Below are positions 1 to 6,540 of a DNA stretch of 6,582 bases, one piece after another. Made by a program: the position numbers and the translations under genes. This stretch comes from Lysobacterales bacterium UBA5700. Its GTDB lineage: Bacteria > Pseudomonadota > Gammaproteobacteria > Xanthomonadales > Xanthomonadaceae. Position 1 is the first letter of the stretch, and every line of letters starts with the position of its first letter. The stretch is taken from NCBI GenBank assembly GCA_002420085.1, contig DIHI01000067.1, positions 1 to 6,582 on the forward strand, read 5' to 3'. A model generated the notes under the pieces. It had not been told where the DNA came from, made no database searches, and was given only the letters and a program-made list of their open reading frames with translations.

Positions 1-672
1 TTCGATTTCCGCCCGCCCGACCCGCACGAACCGAGCGGAGTGAAGGAAAACGGAGTGCGCTTCCGGGTGCAACCCGGCAGTGGCCACAAGACCGGTTTCT
101 TCGCCGACCAGCGCGACAACCGGGAATTCCTTGCCCGCTTCTGTGCTGGCAAGCGGGTGCTCGACCTGTGCTGCAATTCGGGTGGCTTCGCGTTGTATGC
201 CAAGGCGCGCGGCGGTGCCGCTGAGACGGTCGCGGTCGATCTCGACGAGGAAATCCTCGACATAGCGCGCGGCAATGCTCGACTCAACGACTGCCGGGTG
301 CGTTTCGTCCAGGCCGATATCTTCCCCTGGTTGCGCGATGCGGCCGGCAATGGCGAGCGCTTCGATGTCGTGATCCTCGACCCGGCCAAGCTGACCCGCG
401 ACCGCGAACAAGTCATTCCAGCACTGAAGAAGTACCTGGACATGAACAAGCTGGCGATGGGTGTGGTGGCGCCGGGCGGCATGTTGCTGACCTGCTCCTG
501 CACCGGCCTGGTCAGCGAGGAGCAGTTCCTCGACATGCTGCGCCGGGCAGCGTTCTATGCTGGTCGGACCGTGCAAGTGCTGAAGGTTTCCGGCGCAGGC
601 GCCGATCATCCATTCCTGGCCCATGTGCCCGAGAGCCGATACCTGAAGGCCGTTCTCTGTCGGGTCGAATGA
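1..672 (+). CDS. RlmI-like class I SAM-dependent rRNA (cytosine-C5) methyltransferase, 5'-truncated by the window edge
   Basis: The reading frame is open from base 1 and ends at TGA 670-672, so only the C-terminal 223 residues are visible. The in-frame GTG at base 40 is not a real start, because conserved sequence (VKENGVRF) spans it. The visible part matches the catalytic half of RlmI, which methylates C1962 of 23S rRNA in E. coli. It shows the family signature GHKTGFFADQRDNR, a Rossmann motif I (LDLCCNSGGFA), the acidic SAM-ribose strand (VAVDLDEE), motif IV as DPAK, motif VI as TCSCTG, and the C-terminal ADHP...YLKAVLCRV. The N-terminal PUA or other RNA-binding region is off the window. 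E. coli RlmI has DPPK where this protein has DPAK, and TFSCSG where it has TCSCTG, so it may belong to a divergent clade. Family assignment is strong; the exact target base is inferred. It converges on the bioC-like gene. Confidence 0.88.
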   Translation, partial: FDFRPPDPHEPSGVKENGVRFRVQPGSGHKTGFFADQRDNREFLARFCAGKRVLDLCCNSGGFALYAKARGGAAETVAVDLDEEILDIARGNARLNDCRVRFVQADIFPWLRDAAGNGERFDVVILDPAKLTRDREQVIPALKKYLDMNKLAMGVVAPGGMLLTCSCTGLVSEEQFLDMLRRAAFYAGRTVQVLKVSGAGADHPFLAHVPESRYLKAVLCRVE

Positions 673-696
673 GCCACGCGATGCGGCCGCGTGCTC
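671..696. terminator. Possible bidirectional hairpin across two convergent stop codons
   Basis: The arms 671-680 and 688-696 pair over 9 bp with one bulged C and a 7-nt loop. They cover the TGA of the rRNA methyltransferase (670-672) and nearly all of the opposing stop of the bioC-like gene (695-697). Neither strand has a T-run after the stem, so this is not a canonical intrinsic terminator. Position between convergent genes is the main argument. Confidence 0.3.
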
Positions 697-1582
697 AGGA
701 TCGACGACGGCGGATCGGAATATCCGCCACCGGAACGGCGGCGATCCGTACCCCCGCTTCGGTACGTGCCGTTCCCGCTGCCGGTGCCCAGGCCAGGACA
801 TAGATCGCTTCCCAGGTACTGAGCACGTGGCCGTCCGCGCGGCGTGCCGGGTAGGCTTGTTCGAGCGCGGACGGCCGGTTTCGCCCGAACAAGCCACGTG
901 GACGGTCGGCGAGGGCATTGCTGGCGCCATGCTGGCGGATCTCATCGCACAGGTGTCGAACGCTCGGATGCGCAACGCTCAGCATGTCCCGGTCGAGCAC
1001 CGGGTCACGGAAACCGGCTGCCTGCACGGAGGCGCCGACCGCCTGGATGCTGGGAAACGGATGGACGCGCCGATCACCCGCGCCGATGTCGAGCAGGGCT
1101 TCGCGCAGTTCGCGCAGCGTCTCCGGCCCGAACAGGGAGACCAGCAGCAGCCCTCCCGGCGACAAGACGCGACGAAATTCAGCCAATGTGGCAGTAAGAT
1201 CGTCGATCTCCTGCAAACAGAGATTTGCTGCGAGCACCTCGATGCTACCGTCGGCCAACGGCAGAAACCGGGCATCGGCACAGAGCCGGGCCGGCACCGC
1301 CCGGAACGGCCACCAGCCCCGTTTGCCCGGCGGCCGGGTCGGTATCCGAGCGCGGTCGAGCGCCACCACCAGCGCCTTTGGCCATCGGCGGGTCAGCGCC
1401 TGGGCGGCCGTTCCGGAGCCGGCACCGACATCGAGCACGGTCTTCGGCACCCGATCATCGAGATACACCAGTGATTCCAGCAGGCGCGATTCGATCTCGG
1501 CCTGCAATGGACGAGCCGGAGGCGGATTGGCGAAGCGGGCACGGTTGCGGTCCTGTGCCCGGCGGTCGAAGATGCGGGTCAT
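695..1582 (-). CDS. bioC: BioC/NDUFAF5-family SAM-dependent methyltransferase, probable malonyl-ACP O-methyltransferase
   Basis: The protein has 295 residues from ATG 1582; a TTG two codons upstream (1588) is less likely. It begins with the FDRRA-type N-terminal motif of the family. A class I Rossmann fold follows: motif I VLDVGAGSG (res 49-57), a post-motif FLPLADGS (106-113), and VLSPGGLLLVSLFGPETLREL at about 139-159, where FGPxTLxEL is a hallmark of BioC relatives. The C-terminal part (VHPFPS, ASNALADR, STWEAIYVLAW) is also shared with the mitochondrial complex I factor NDUFAF5. BioC methylates the free carboxyl of malonyl-ACP to prime pimelate synthesis for biotin. The gene stands alone here, without bioF, bioH, bioD or bioB, so biotin function is family inference and not supported by context. 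No clear Shine-Dalgarno precedes the start. The last residues are a basic RRRR tail. Fold and family are near certain; substrate is moderate. Confidence 0.8.
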   Translation of the reverse strand: MTRIFDRRAQDRNRARFANPPPARPLQAEIESRLLESLVYLDDRVPKTVLDVGAGSGTAAQALTRRWPKALVVALDRARIPTRPPGKRGWWPFRAVPARLCADARFLPLADGSIEVLAANLCLQEIDDLTATLAEFRRVLSPGGLLLVSLFGPETLRELREALLDIGAGDRRVHPFPSIQAVGASVQAAGFRDPVLDRDMLSVAHPSVRHLCDEIRQHGASNALADRPRGLFGRNRPSALEQAYPARRADGHVLSTWEAIYVLAWAPAAGTARTEAGVRIAAVPVADIPIRRRRS

Positions 1583-1587
1583 GGCCA

Positions 1588-1602
1588 ATGATGTGGGATC
1601 AT
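1588..1602. repeat. Short inverted repeat just upstream of the bioC-like start
   Basis: ATGAT-N5-ATCAT forms 5-bp arms ending 5 bp before the ATG at 1582, in the divergent region shared with comF. It could be an operator half-site pair or a small 5'-UTR hairpin near the ribosome site. It is short enough to be chance. It does not resemble the BirA operator. Confidence 0.2.
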
Positions 1603-1666
1603 CGCACCATTGTCGCCGTGGCCGTCGCCGATGCGCCAGTCCGGACGCGGCCGACGATCCCGCAAT

Positions 1667-1671
1667 GGAGG
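1667..1671 (+). promoter_or_regulatory. Shine-Dalgarno GGAGG that favours the GTG 1683 start of comF
   Basis: A perfect GGAGG lies 11 nt before GTG 1683. The competing ATG at 1665 overlaps this motif and has no ribosome site of its own. The spacing is slightly long but acceptable. Confidence 0.5.
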
Positions 1672-1682
1672 TTCGTGACCCG

Positions 1683-2465
1683 GTGCGTCAACTCGACCCG
1701 ACCCGATGGCGCGTGCGTGCCACCCAGGTGATCGACTGGCTGCTGCCACCGACCTGCCTGGTGTGCGGCCAACCGGGAGGCAGCCGCAGCGATCTCTGCC
1801 CGGACTGTGCCCGCGCGATGATCGTCGATCGCCAGGCATGCTGCCGCTGCGCCCTGCCACTGCCGAATGATGAGCCGCTGTGCGGTCGCTGTCTGCGGCG
1901 AGCACCGGCATTCGACGCCTGCCATGCCGCAGCCCGCTATGCTTTCCCGATCGACCGTCTGCTGCCGCGCTTCAAGTTTCATGGTGATCTGGCGGCGGGC
2001 CGGGTGCTGGCCCACCTGCTGACGGCGTCGCTCGCGGACCACGCTGCCCCGCAGGCACTGATTCCGGTTCCGCTGCATCCCGAGCGGTTGCGCACGCGCG
2101 GCTACAACCAGTCGCTGGAACTGGCGCGGGCCGTGGGCCGAGCACGGGGCGTGCCGGTCTGTGTCGATGGTCTGCGTCGGTTGCGCGCCACGGCTGCCCA
2201 GAGCGAACTGGGTGCCCAGGCGCGCCGCCGCAATGTGCGCAATGCGTTCGCCGCCGGGACGCTGGCAGGGCTCGAACATGTCGCCTTGATCGACGATGTC
2301 ATGACCACCGGTGCCACCGTCGAGGAGTGCGCGCGAACCCTAAAGCGGGCCGGGATTGTTCGGGTCGATGTCTGGGTGGTGGCACGTGCCGAAGCGTTCG
2401 CGCCGACGATCAGCCGACCAGCGGCAGCCGGGATTCGAATGCCAGATCGAGGGCCAGACCGATGA
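1683..2465 (+). CDS. comF: ComF family amidophosphoribosyltransferase-like protein
   Basis: The protein has 260 residues from GTG 1683 (266 from ATG 1665). The N-terminal zinc-ribbon region has four CxxC pairs (C25/C28, C39/C42, C53/C56, C67/C70, with [10 protein letters not shown] at its start). A type I phosphoribosyltransferase domain follows, with [18 protein letters not shown] (about 127-144) and the PRPP-binding loop [12 protein letters not shown] (201-212). This is the ComF/GntX architecture. Members are linked to DNA uptake in Bacillus, Haemophilus and Helicobacter and to carbon use as GntX in E. coli; the chemical reaction is not settled. The reading frame stays open far upstream (to 918), but that part is antisense to the bioC-like gene and carries no ComF motif. 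The typical ComF end (VVARA) is followed by about 24 extra residues that run into the ubiA 3' end. No other competence gene is nearby. Confidence 0.92.
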   Translation: MRQLDPTRWRVRATQVIDWLLPPTCLVCGQPGGSRSDLCPDCARAMIVDRQACCRCALPLPNDEPLCGRCLRRAPAFDACHAAARYAFPIDRLLPRFKFHGDLAAGRVLAHLLTASLADHAAPQALIPVPLHPERLRTRGYNQSLELARAVGRARGVPVCVDGLRRLRATAAQSELGAQARRRNVRNAFAAGTLAGLEHVALIDDVMTTGATVEECARTLKRAGIVRVDVWVVARAEAFAPTISRPAAAGIRMPDRGPDR

Positions 2466-3336
2466 AGATCGCCGCACCGACCCGGTTGTTGGCAAGGAAG
2501 GCCCGAAAGCAGGCCGCGCGTGCGCGGCTGCGGGCGATCCGGAATTGCCAGAGCACGATGCCGACCGCGACCAGCAGGCCAAGGTGGTACAGCGGCCCGA
2601 GTTCGGCACGGCGAGCGAGCAGCAGCATCGCGATGATGAATCCACTGTACATGACCGCCAGTGCCGCGAGATCGGCCGGGCCGAACAGGATCGCAGTCGA
2701 TCTGGCACCAGCACGGATGTCGTCGTCGCGATCAACCATGGCGTACCAGGTGTCGTAAGCCGTGGTCCACAGCAGGTTGGCCAGGAACAGCAGCCAGGCC
2801 AGCGCCGGTACTTCGCCCTGAGTGGCCGCGAACGCCATCGGGATCGACCAGCCGAAGGCGATGCCGAGATAGACCTGGGGCAGATAGGTGTAGCGCTTGA
2901 GGTAGGGATAGCTCGCCGCCAGCAGCACGGCAACCACACTGAGCTGCACGGTCAGCCGATTGGTGGTGAACACCAGACCGAGCGCGATCAGCATCAGTCC
3001 GGCGAACAGCCAGAGTGCCGCCGACGGCGCGATCTCGCCGGTCGCCAACGGCCGATCGCGGGTTCGTTCGACCTGGCCGTCGAGCCAGCGATCGGCGTAA
3101 TCGTTGATGACGCAACCGGCCGAGCGGGTCAGCCAGACCCCCGCCGTGAACACGATCAACAGATGGATCGAGGGCAGGCCATCGGCCGCCAGCCACAGGC
3201 CCCACCAGGTTGGCCAGAGCAGCAGCAGTACACCGATCGGGCGATCGCCACGAATCAGGCGCCACCATGGCCGCAAACGGTCACGTCGGCTGAGCGGCGG
3301 CGGCATTGGTTCGGCGTAGCGTTCGTAGCTCATCAT
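2410..3336 (-). CDS. ubiA: 4-hydroxybenzoate polyprenyltransferase (UbiA)
   Basis: The protein has 308 residues from ATG 3336, a normal length for UbiA (E. coli 290). It is an integral inner-membrane protein of about eight or nine helices that attaches the polyprenyl tail to 4-hydroxybenzoate in ubiquinone synthesis. Both Mg-diphosphate motifs are intact: [20 protein letters not shown] from residue 78, and [12 protein letters not shown] (195-206) followed by [13 protein letters not shown]. The N-terminal [23 protein letters not shown] is also typical. Start choice is open: GTG 3378 would add 14 low-complexity residues, ATG 3333 or 3306 would shorten it, and none has a strong Shine-Dalgarno. 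No ubiC is adjacent. Its 3' end overlaps comF by 56 bp. The c-di-GMP gene lies upstream on the same strand with a 119-bp gap, so read-through is possible but a separate promoter is equally likely. Confidence 0.95.
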   Translation of the reverse strand: MMSYERYAEPMPPPLSRRDRLRPWWRLIRGDRPIGVLLLLWPTWWGLWLAADGLPSIHLLIVFTAGVWLTRSAGCVINDYADRWLDGQVERTRDRPLATGEIAPSAALWLFAGLMLIALGLVFTTNRLTVQLSVVAVLLAASYPYLKRYTYLPQVYLGIAFGWSIPMAFAATQGEVPALAWLLFLANLLWTTAYDTWYAMVDRDDDIRAGARSTAILFGPADLAALAVMYSGFIIAMLLLARRAELGPLYHLGLLVAVGIVLWQFRIARSRARAACFRAFLANNRVGAAIFIGLALDLAFESRLPLVG

Positions 3337-3455
3337 CGATATCCATGCGCCTGGGGGGCGGCGCGCACCGGTCAGCACTTTACGGCATCGTCAATGCCTT
3401 CGACCGTAACCGATCAGCCACTCGGTCGAACCTCGGGCCGTGCTGGGTGTCGGTT

Positions 3456-6224
3456 TCAGTCGTGTCCGCGCAACCACTCGGCCATCGCGTCAGCGGCCAA
3501 CGGTCGAGCGATGAAATACCCCTGCGACTCGTCGCAGCCCTGGTTGCGCAGCAATTCGTGAACGGCCAGCGATTCCACGCCTTCGGCCACCACTTGCAGA
3601 TCGAGCGCGTGGCCGAGGCCGATGATCGCCCGGCACAACTCGAACTTGCCGATGTCGTCGAGGATGTTCTCGGTGAAGCTGCGGTCGATCTTGAGCACCC
3701 GTACTGGAAACCGAGTGAGATAGTTGAGGTTCGAGAAACCGGTGCCGAAATCGTCCACCGCCAGCGAGATGCCCTCGCGCTCGAACAACTCGAAGGCTCG
3801 AACCAGGGTTTCCGAATCACGCATCAAGGCCGATTCGGTCAGCTCCAGTTGCAGGCGGTGGGTCGGCCAGTCCTCCTCGCGGCAGATATCGACCACGTTC
3901 TGGCCGAAGTCGGGTTCGCGCAGTTGCACGGCCGAGACATTGACCGCGATGCGTTGGAAATTGAGGCCGTCCTGATGCCAGGCACGCGCCTGGCGAACCG
4001 ACTGACGCAACACCCAGTAGCCGATCGACACGATCTCGCCGCAGTCCTCGGCAATCGGGATGAACTCCTGCGGCGAGCGCAGTTCGCCGGTTTCCGAGGT
4101 CCAGCGAAGCAGCGCCTCGATGCCGGCAACCGCTCCGCTCTGGCTGTAGACCGTGGGCTGGTAGACCAGATGCAACTCGTCGCGGACGATTGCCTGTCGG
4201 AGTTGTGATTCCAGGGTGATCCGGCGTTGGACCCGATCGCGGAATTCCTCGGAGTAGAACGTGTAGGTGTTGCGGCCGGAATCCTTGGCGGCATACATCG
4301 CCGTATCGGCCGCCCGCAGCAGGCCATCGAGATCGCCACCGTCGCCATTGAGCACGGCGATGCCGATGCTGCATCCGACCTGGAGATGACCTTCCTGCAA
4401 CTCGACCGGCACCGACACGGTCTCCAGAATCTTCTTCGCCACCCGGGCGGCATCCTCGGCCCTGGAAATCGGATTGAGCAGGGCAAGGAATTCATCGCCG
4501 CTGTGGCGGCCGATCACATCGCTGGAGCGAACACAGCCGCGCAGGCGTCCAGCCATCTGGAACAGCAGATTGTCGCCGGCACCATGACCAAGCGAATCGT
4601 TGACGTTCTTGAAGCGATCGAGGTCGATGAACAGCAATGCCAGCATGCGGCCGTGTGCCTGGGCCTCGCGGATCGCAGCCTGTGCCCGCTGGCGGAACAG
4701 GAAGCGATTGGGCAGGCCGGTCAGCCCGTCGAAGTGGGCGAGCTGCTCAATCAAATCGGCGGCCTCGCGTTCGGCGGTGACGTCCTGTTGCACGCCCGCG
4801 ATCCGGACCACCTCGCCGTTCTCACGTTCGCTGCGAGCCTGAAAGCGCAGCCAGACCCGACGCCCTTCCGGAGTGAACAGGCACAGCTCGGCCGACTCGT
4901 AGTCGCTGTCGCCAGCACGCAGGCGCGCGTAGATGACGTTCAGCCGCGCCTGCGAATCGCCGTCGTACAGCGCGTGTACGCTGTCGGGATCGATGCGGGT
5001 GCCGGGTTCGATGTGGTGCAGTCGATACACCTCTTCGGTCCAGGACAGGGTGTTGTCGCGCAGATCCCATTCGAAGCCGCCGATCCGGCCCATACGCGAC
5101 ATCTCGGTCAGCAGCCCGGCCTGGCGACGCAATTCCGAGTCGCGTTGCCGACGACTGGTGATGTCCTGAACGACGCCGACCAGGCGAGGATTTCCGACGT
5201 GGTCGAACACCCGCTCACTGCGCGCGGAGATCCAGCGCCGCTCGCCGTCGGGACGGATGAACTCCAGATCCAGCGAGTACGGCTCGCCGGAATGCAGGGC
5301 GCGTTCGATCGCGGCGTCGAGCCGGTGTCGCGATTCCGGCGTGTACATGTCCAGATGCGCCTCACGGTGGCGCTGCTCGCAATCCACCGGCAGGCCGTAG
5401 ATGTGATACATCCGCTCCGACCACCAGGACATGTCACGTTCCGGATCGTAGGACCAGGAGCCGATATCACCCACCCGCTGGGCTTCCAGCAGGAGCGCCT
5501 CACGTTCGCGCAACTGGCCTTCGAGGGCCTTGTAGGCACTGATGTCGGTGATCGTGCCCATCATCCGCACCGGCTGCCCCTGGTCGTCGCGTTCGACGAT
5601 TCGCCCGAAGCTCAAGGTCCACAGCCAGTGACCATCGGCGCTACGCAATCGATGCTCGATCGAGAATGTCGGGGCATGTCCGGCGATGTGATTTCGCAAG
5701 GCCGTGAATGCCGGTTCTCGATCATCGGCGTGCAGACGACCCGCCCACTCACTGACCTCGGGCGCAAAGCTGCCGGCAGGGTAGCCCAGCATGGTCTGAA
5801 AGCGAGCCGCGTAGAGGACTTGACCGGTGACCAGGCTCCAGTCCCAGAACCCGTCCGGAGCCTCATCGAGCAGGTAACGCCAGCGCGATGCATCGAGCTC
5901 GGCATCGCGTCCCGGTGGGATCGGGCCTTCGGCCGGACCGGGCGCGGCGAGAAATCCGCTTGGACGACCATCCGGACCCGGCAGCGACCAGAACCGCCAA
6001 AGACCGCTCGGGTGCAATGCCAGGTCGGGCCAGGTTTCGATCAGCACACCCTCATGGCCCTTGGCCAGCCGGGTGCGGATCGACTCTGGAAGCGGGGTGT
6101 CGGCGCAACGAATGCCGGCTTCGGTAGCCGCCGGGCTGGCGAGCAGGCAGGCGCCGCCCGCATCGAATGCCAACAAGGGCCGATGCGGCATCAGTTTCAA
6201 CAGACTTTCGCAAAGCGCTCGCAA
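3456..6224 (-). CDS. PAS-PAS-PAS-GGDEF-EAL c-di-GMP signalling protein (diguanylate cyclase/phosphodiesterase)
   Basis: The protein has 922 residues with no signal peptide or membrane helix, so it is probably a cytosolic sensor-effector. Residues 1-105 look like a degenerate PAS or unassigned sensor. Three PAS_3-like domains follow (about 115-235, 248-358, 372-485), each with a FWDW/SWSYD/FEWDL start and a DI(T/S) or DVT exit helix. The GGDEF domain (about 495-655) starts HFDGLTGLPNR, keeps metal residues D534 (FIDLDRFK) and the NDSLGHGAGD segment, and has SGDEF (575-579) with an RxxD inhibitory site (R566-D569) five residues before it. The EAL domain (about 670-920) keeps E703 (EALLRW), N762, E794 (ELTES), D824-D825 (DDFGTGF), K845, E881 and Q901, so phosphodiesterase activity is expected. 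Cyclase activity is plausible. The start is a TTG with an AGGGGA ribosome site; the first ATG (6191) has none. The ligands of the PAS domains are unknown. Confidence 0.95.
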   Translation of the reverse strand: MRALCESLLKLMPHRPLLAFDAGGACLLASPAATEAGIRCADTPLPESIRTRLAKGHEGVLIETWPDLALHPSGLWRFWSLPGPDGRPSGFLAAPGPAEGPIPPGRDAELDASRWRYLLDEAPDGFWDWSLVTGQVLYAARFQTMLGYPAGSFAPEVSEWAGRLHADDREPAFTALRNHIAGHAPTFSIEHRLRSADGHWLWTLSFGRIVERDDQGQPVRMMGTITDISAYKALEGQLREREALLLEAQRVGDIGSWSYDPERDMSWWSERMYHIYGLPVDCEQRHREAHLDMYTPESRHRLDAAIERALHSGEPYSLDLEFIRPDGERRWISARSERVFDHVGNPRLVGVVQDITSRRQRDSELRRQAGLLTEMSRMGRIGGFEWDLRDNTLSWTEEVYRLHHIEPGTRIDPDSVHALYDGDSQARLNVIYARLRAGDSDYESAELCLFTPEGRRVWLRFQARSERENGEVVRIAGVQQDVTAEREAADLIEQLAHFDGLTGLPNRFLFRQRAQAAIREAQAHGRMLALLFIDLDRFKNVNDSLGHGAGDNLLFQMAGRLRGCVRSSDVIGRHSGDEFLALLNPISRAEDAARVAKKILETVSVPVELQEGHLQVGCSIGIAVLNGDGGDLDGLLRAADTAMYAAKDSGRNTYTFYSEEFRDRVQRRITLESQLRQAIVRDELHLVYQPTVYSQSGAVAGIEALLRWTSETGELRSPQEFIPIAEDCGEIVSIGYWVLRQSVRQARAWHQDGLNFQRIAVNVSAVQLREPDFGQNVVDICREEDWPTHRLQLELTESALMRDSETLVRAFELFEREGISLAVDDFGTGFSNLNYLTRFPVRVLKIDRSFTENILDDIGKFELCRAIIGLGHALDLQVVAEGVESLAVHELLRNQGCDESQGYFIARPLAADAMAEWLRGHD

Positions 6225-6233
6225 CGAAGGACT

Positions 6234-6239
6234 TCCCCT
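6234..6239 (-). promoter_or_regulatory. Shine-Dalgarno AGGGGA supporting a TTG start
   Basis: On the minus strand AGGGGA sits 9 nt before TTG 6224. No ATG or GTG occurs in this frame between the upstream stop (TGA 6269-6267) and 6224, and the first ATG (6191) lacks a ribosome site. This decides the start of the PAS-GGDEF-EAL gene. Confidence 0.55.
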
Positions 6240-6274
6240 GACCCAGCCAACGCATCCAGGCGGGCATCAGCTTA

Positions 6275-6294
6275 CCCAAGCGGTGCCGCTTGGG
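6275..6294. repeat. Perfect 9-bp inverted repeat upstream of the PAS-GGDEF-EAL gene
   Basis: CCCAAGCGG-TG-CCGCTTGGG forms a perfect 9-bp stem with a 2-nt centre (8 bp with a GUGC tetraloop as RNA). One mismatch outside, TT and AA continue the pairing. It lies 50 bp before the TTG start at 6224. No T-run follows on either strand, so an operator or 5'-UTR stem is more likely than a terminator. Confidence 0.6.
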
Positions 6295-6488
6295 GAACCG
6301 CTGTTGATGATCTGTGATCGCCTCCACATCGCGACCGACGAAGCCGCCGCAGTCGCACCGATCGGATGGCCATGCCCGACGCGGCTGTTTCGGCATGCCA
6401 GTCGAGCCACTCACCCAGCCCAGCCCTGGACCAGGATCGGCCCAAGCGCGTCATCAGCGCATGAAGCCGAGCCGAGCGAGAGCATCGG

Positions 6489-6502
6489 CGGAACGTGTTC
6501 CG
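6489..6502. repeat. Palindrome CGGAAC-GT-GTTCCG, candidate operator
   Basis: The 6-bp arms are perfect around a 2-bp centre. It sits 3 bp before the possible -10 element at 6506-6511, where a bound regulator would cover the spacer or -35 zone of a rightward promoter. I know no regulator with exactly this site; it lacks the spacing of GAAC-N4-GTTC LexA boxes. Confidence 0.4.
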
Positions 6503-6505
6503 TGG

Positions 6506-6511
6506 CATAAT
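6506..6511 (+). promoter_or_regulatory. Possible -10 element CATAAT of a rightward promoter
   Basis: CATAAT differs from TATAAT at one base and stands out in this GC-rich stretch. No good -35 hexamer lies 16-18 bp upstream (the zone around 6483-6488 reads CATCGG). It is contained in GGCA-TAAT-TGCC (6504-6515), a second short palindrome. The target gene would be right of the window. Confidence 0.2.
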
Positions 6512-6540
6512 TGCCGACCGAGCCACGCCAAGCGGCAAGA

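Noticed and set aside
918..1682. A 5' extension of the comF frame up to 918, including an ATG at 1581 that shares bases with the opposing bioC-like start
   Set aside because: The extra residues are antisense to the bioC-like gene, Arg/Ser-rich and unlike ComF; the GGAGG at 1667 supports the short form.
1583..1682. BirA biotin operator or clear sigma-70 promoters in the bioC-comF gap
   Set aside because: I found no TTGTAAACC-type arms and no convincing paired -35 and -10 hexamers in this GC-rich gap.
2513..2528. GCCGCGC-GT-GCGCGGC inverted repeat 48 bp beyond the comF stop
   Set aside because: It lies inside ubiA, in codons for an Arg/Ala-rich stretch, with no T-run; best explained by coding composition.
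3337..3378. A longer ubiA from GTG 3378
   Set aside because: The 14 extra residues are not typical of UbiA N-termini and no ribosome site precedes the GTG.
2356..3561. A 401-codon plus-strand frame over ubiA
   Set aside because: Gln/Arg-rich shadow of a well-supported membrane protein on the minus strand.
4227..6317. A 696-codon open frame on the plus strand
   Set aside because: It is antisense to the PAS-GGDEF-EAL gene, has no recognisable motif, and arises because GC-biased codons remove stops on the opposite strand.
6052..6414. A 120-codon minus-strand frame whose middle (ITDHQQRFPKRHRLGKLMP) has high GC at third positions and looks somewhat protein-like
   Set aside because: It runs 172 bp into the PAS gene, where it becomes Arg/Pro-rich shadow, and has no ribosome site. 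A frameshifted remnant cannot be excluded but I cannot support it.
6503..6514. TGGCATAATTGC as a sigma-54 promoter
   Set aside because: The GG and GC doublets are 7 bp apart, and sigma-54 sites need 10.
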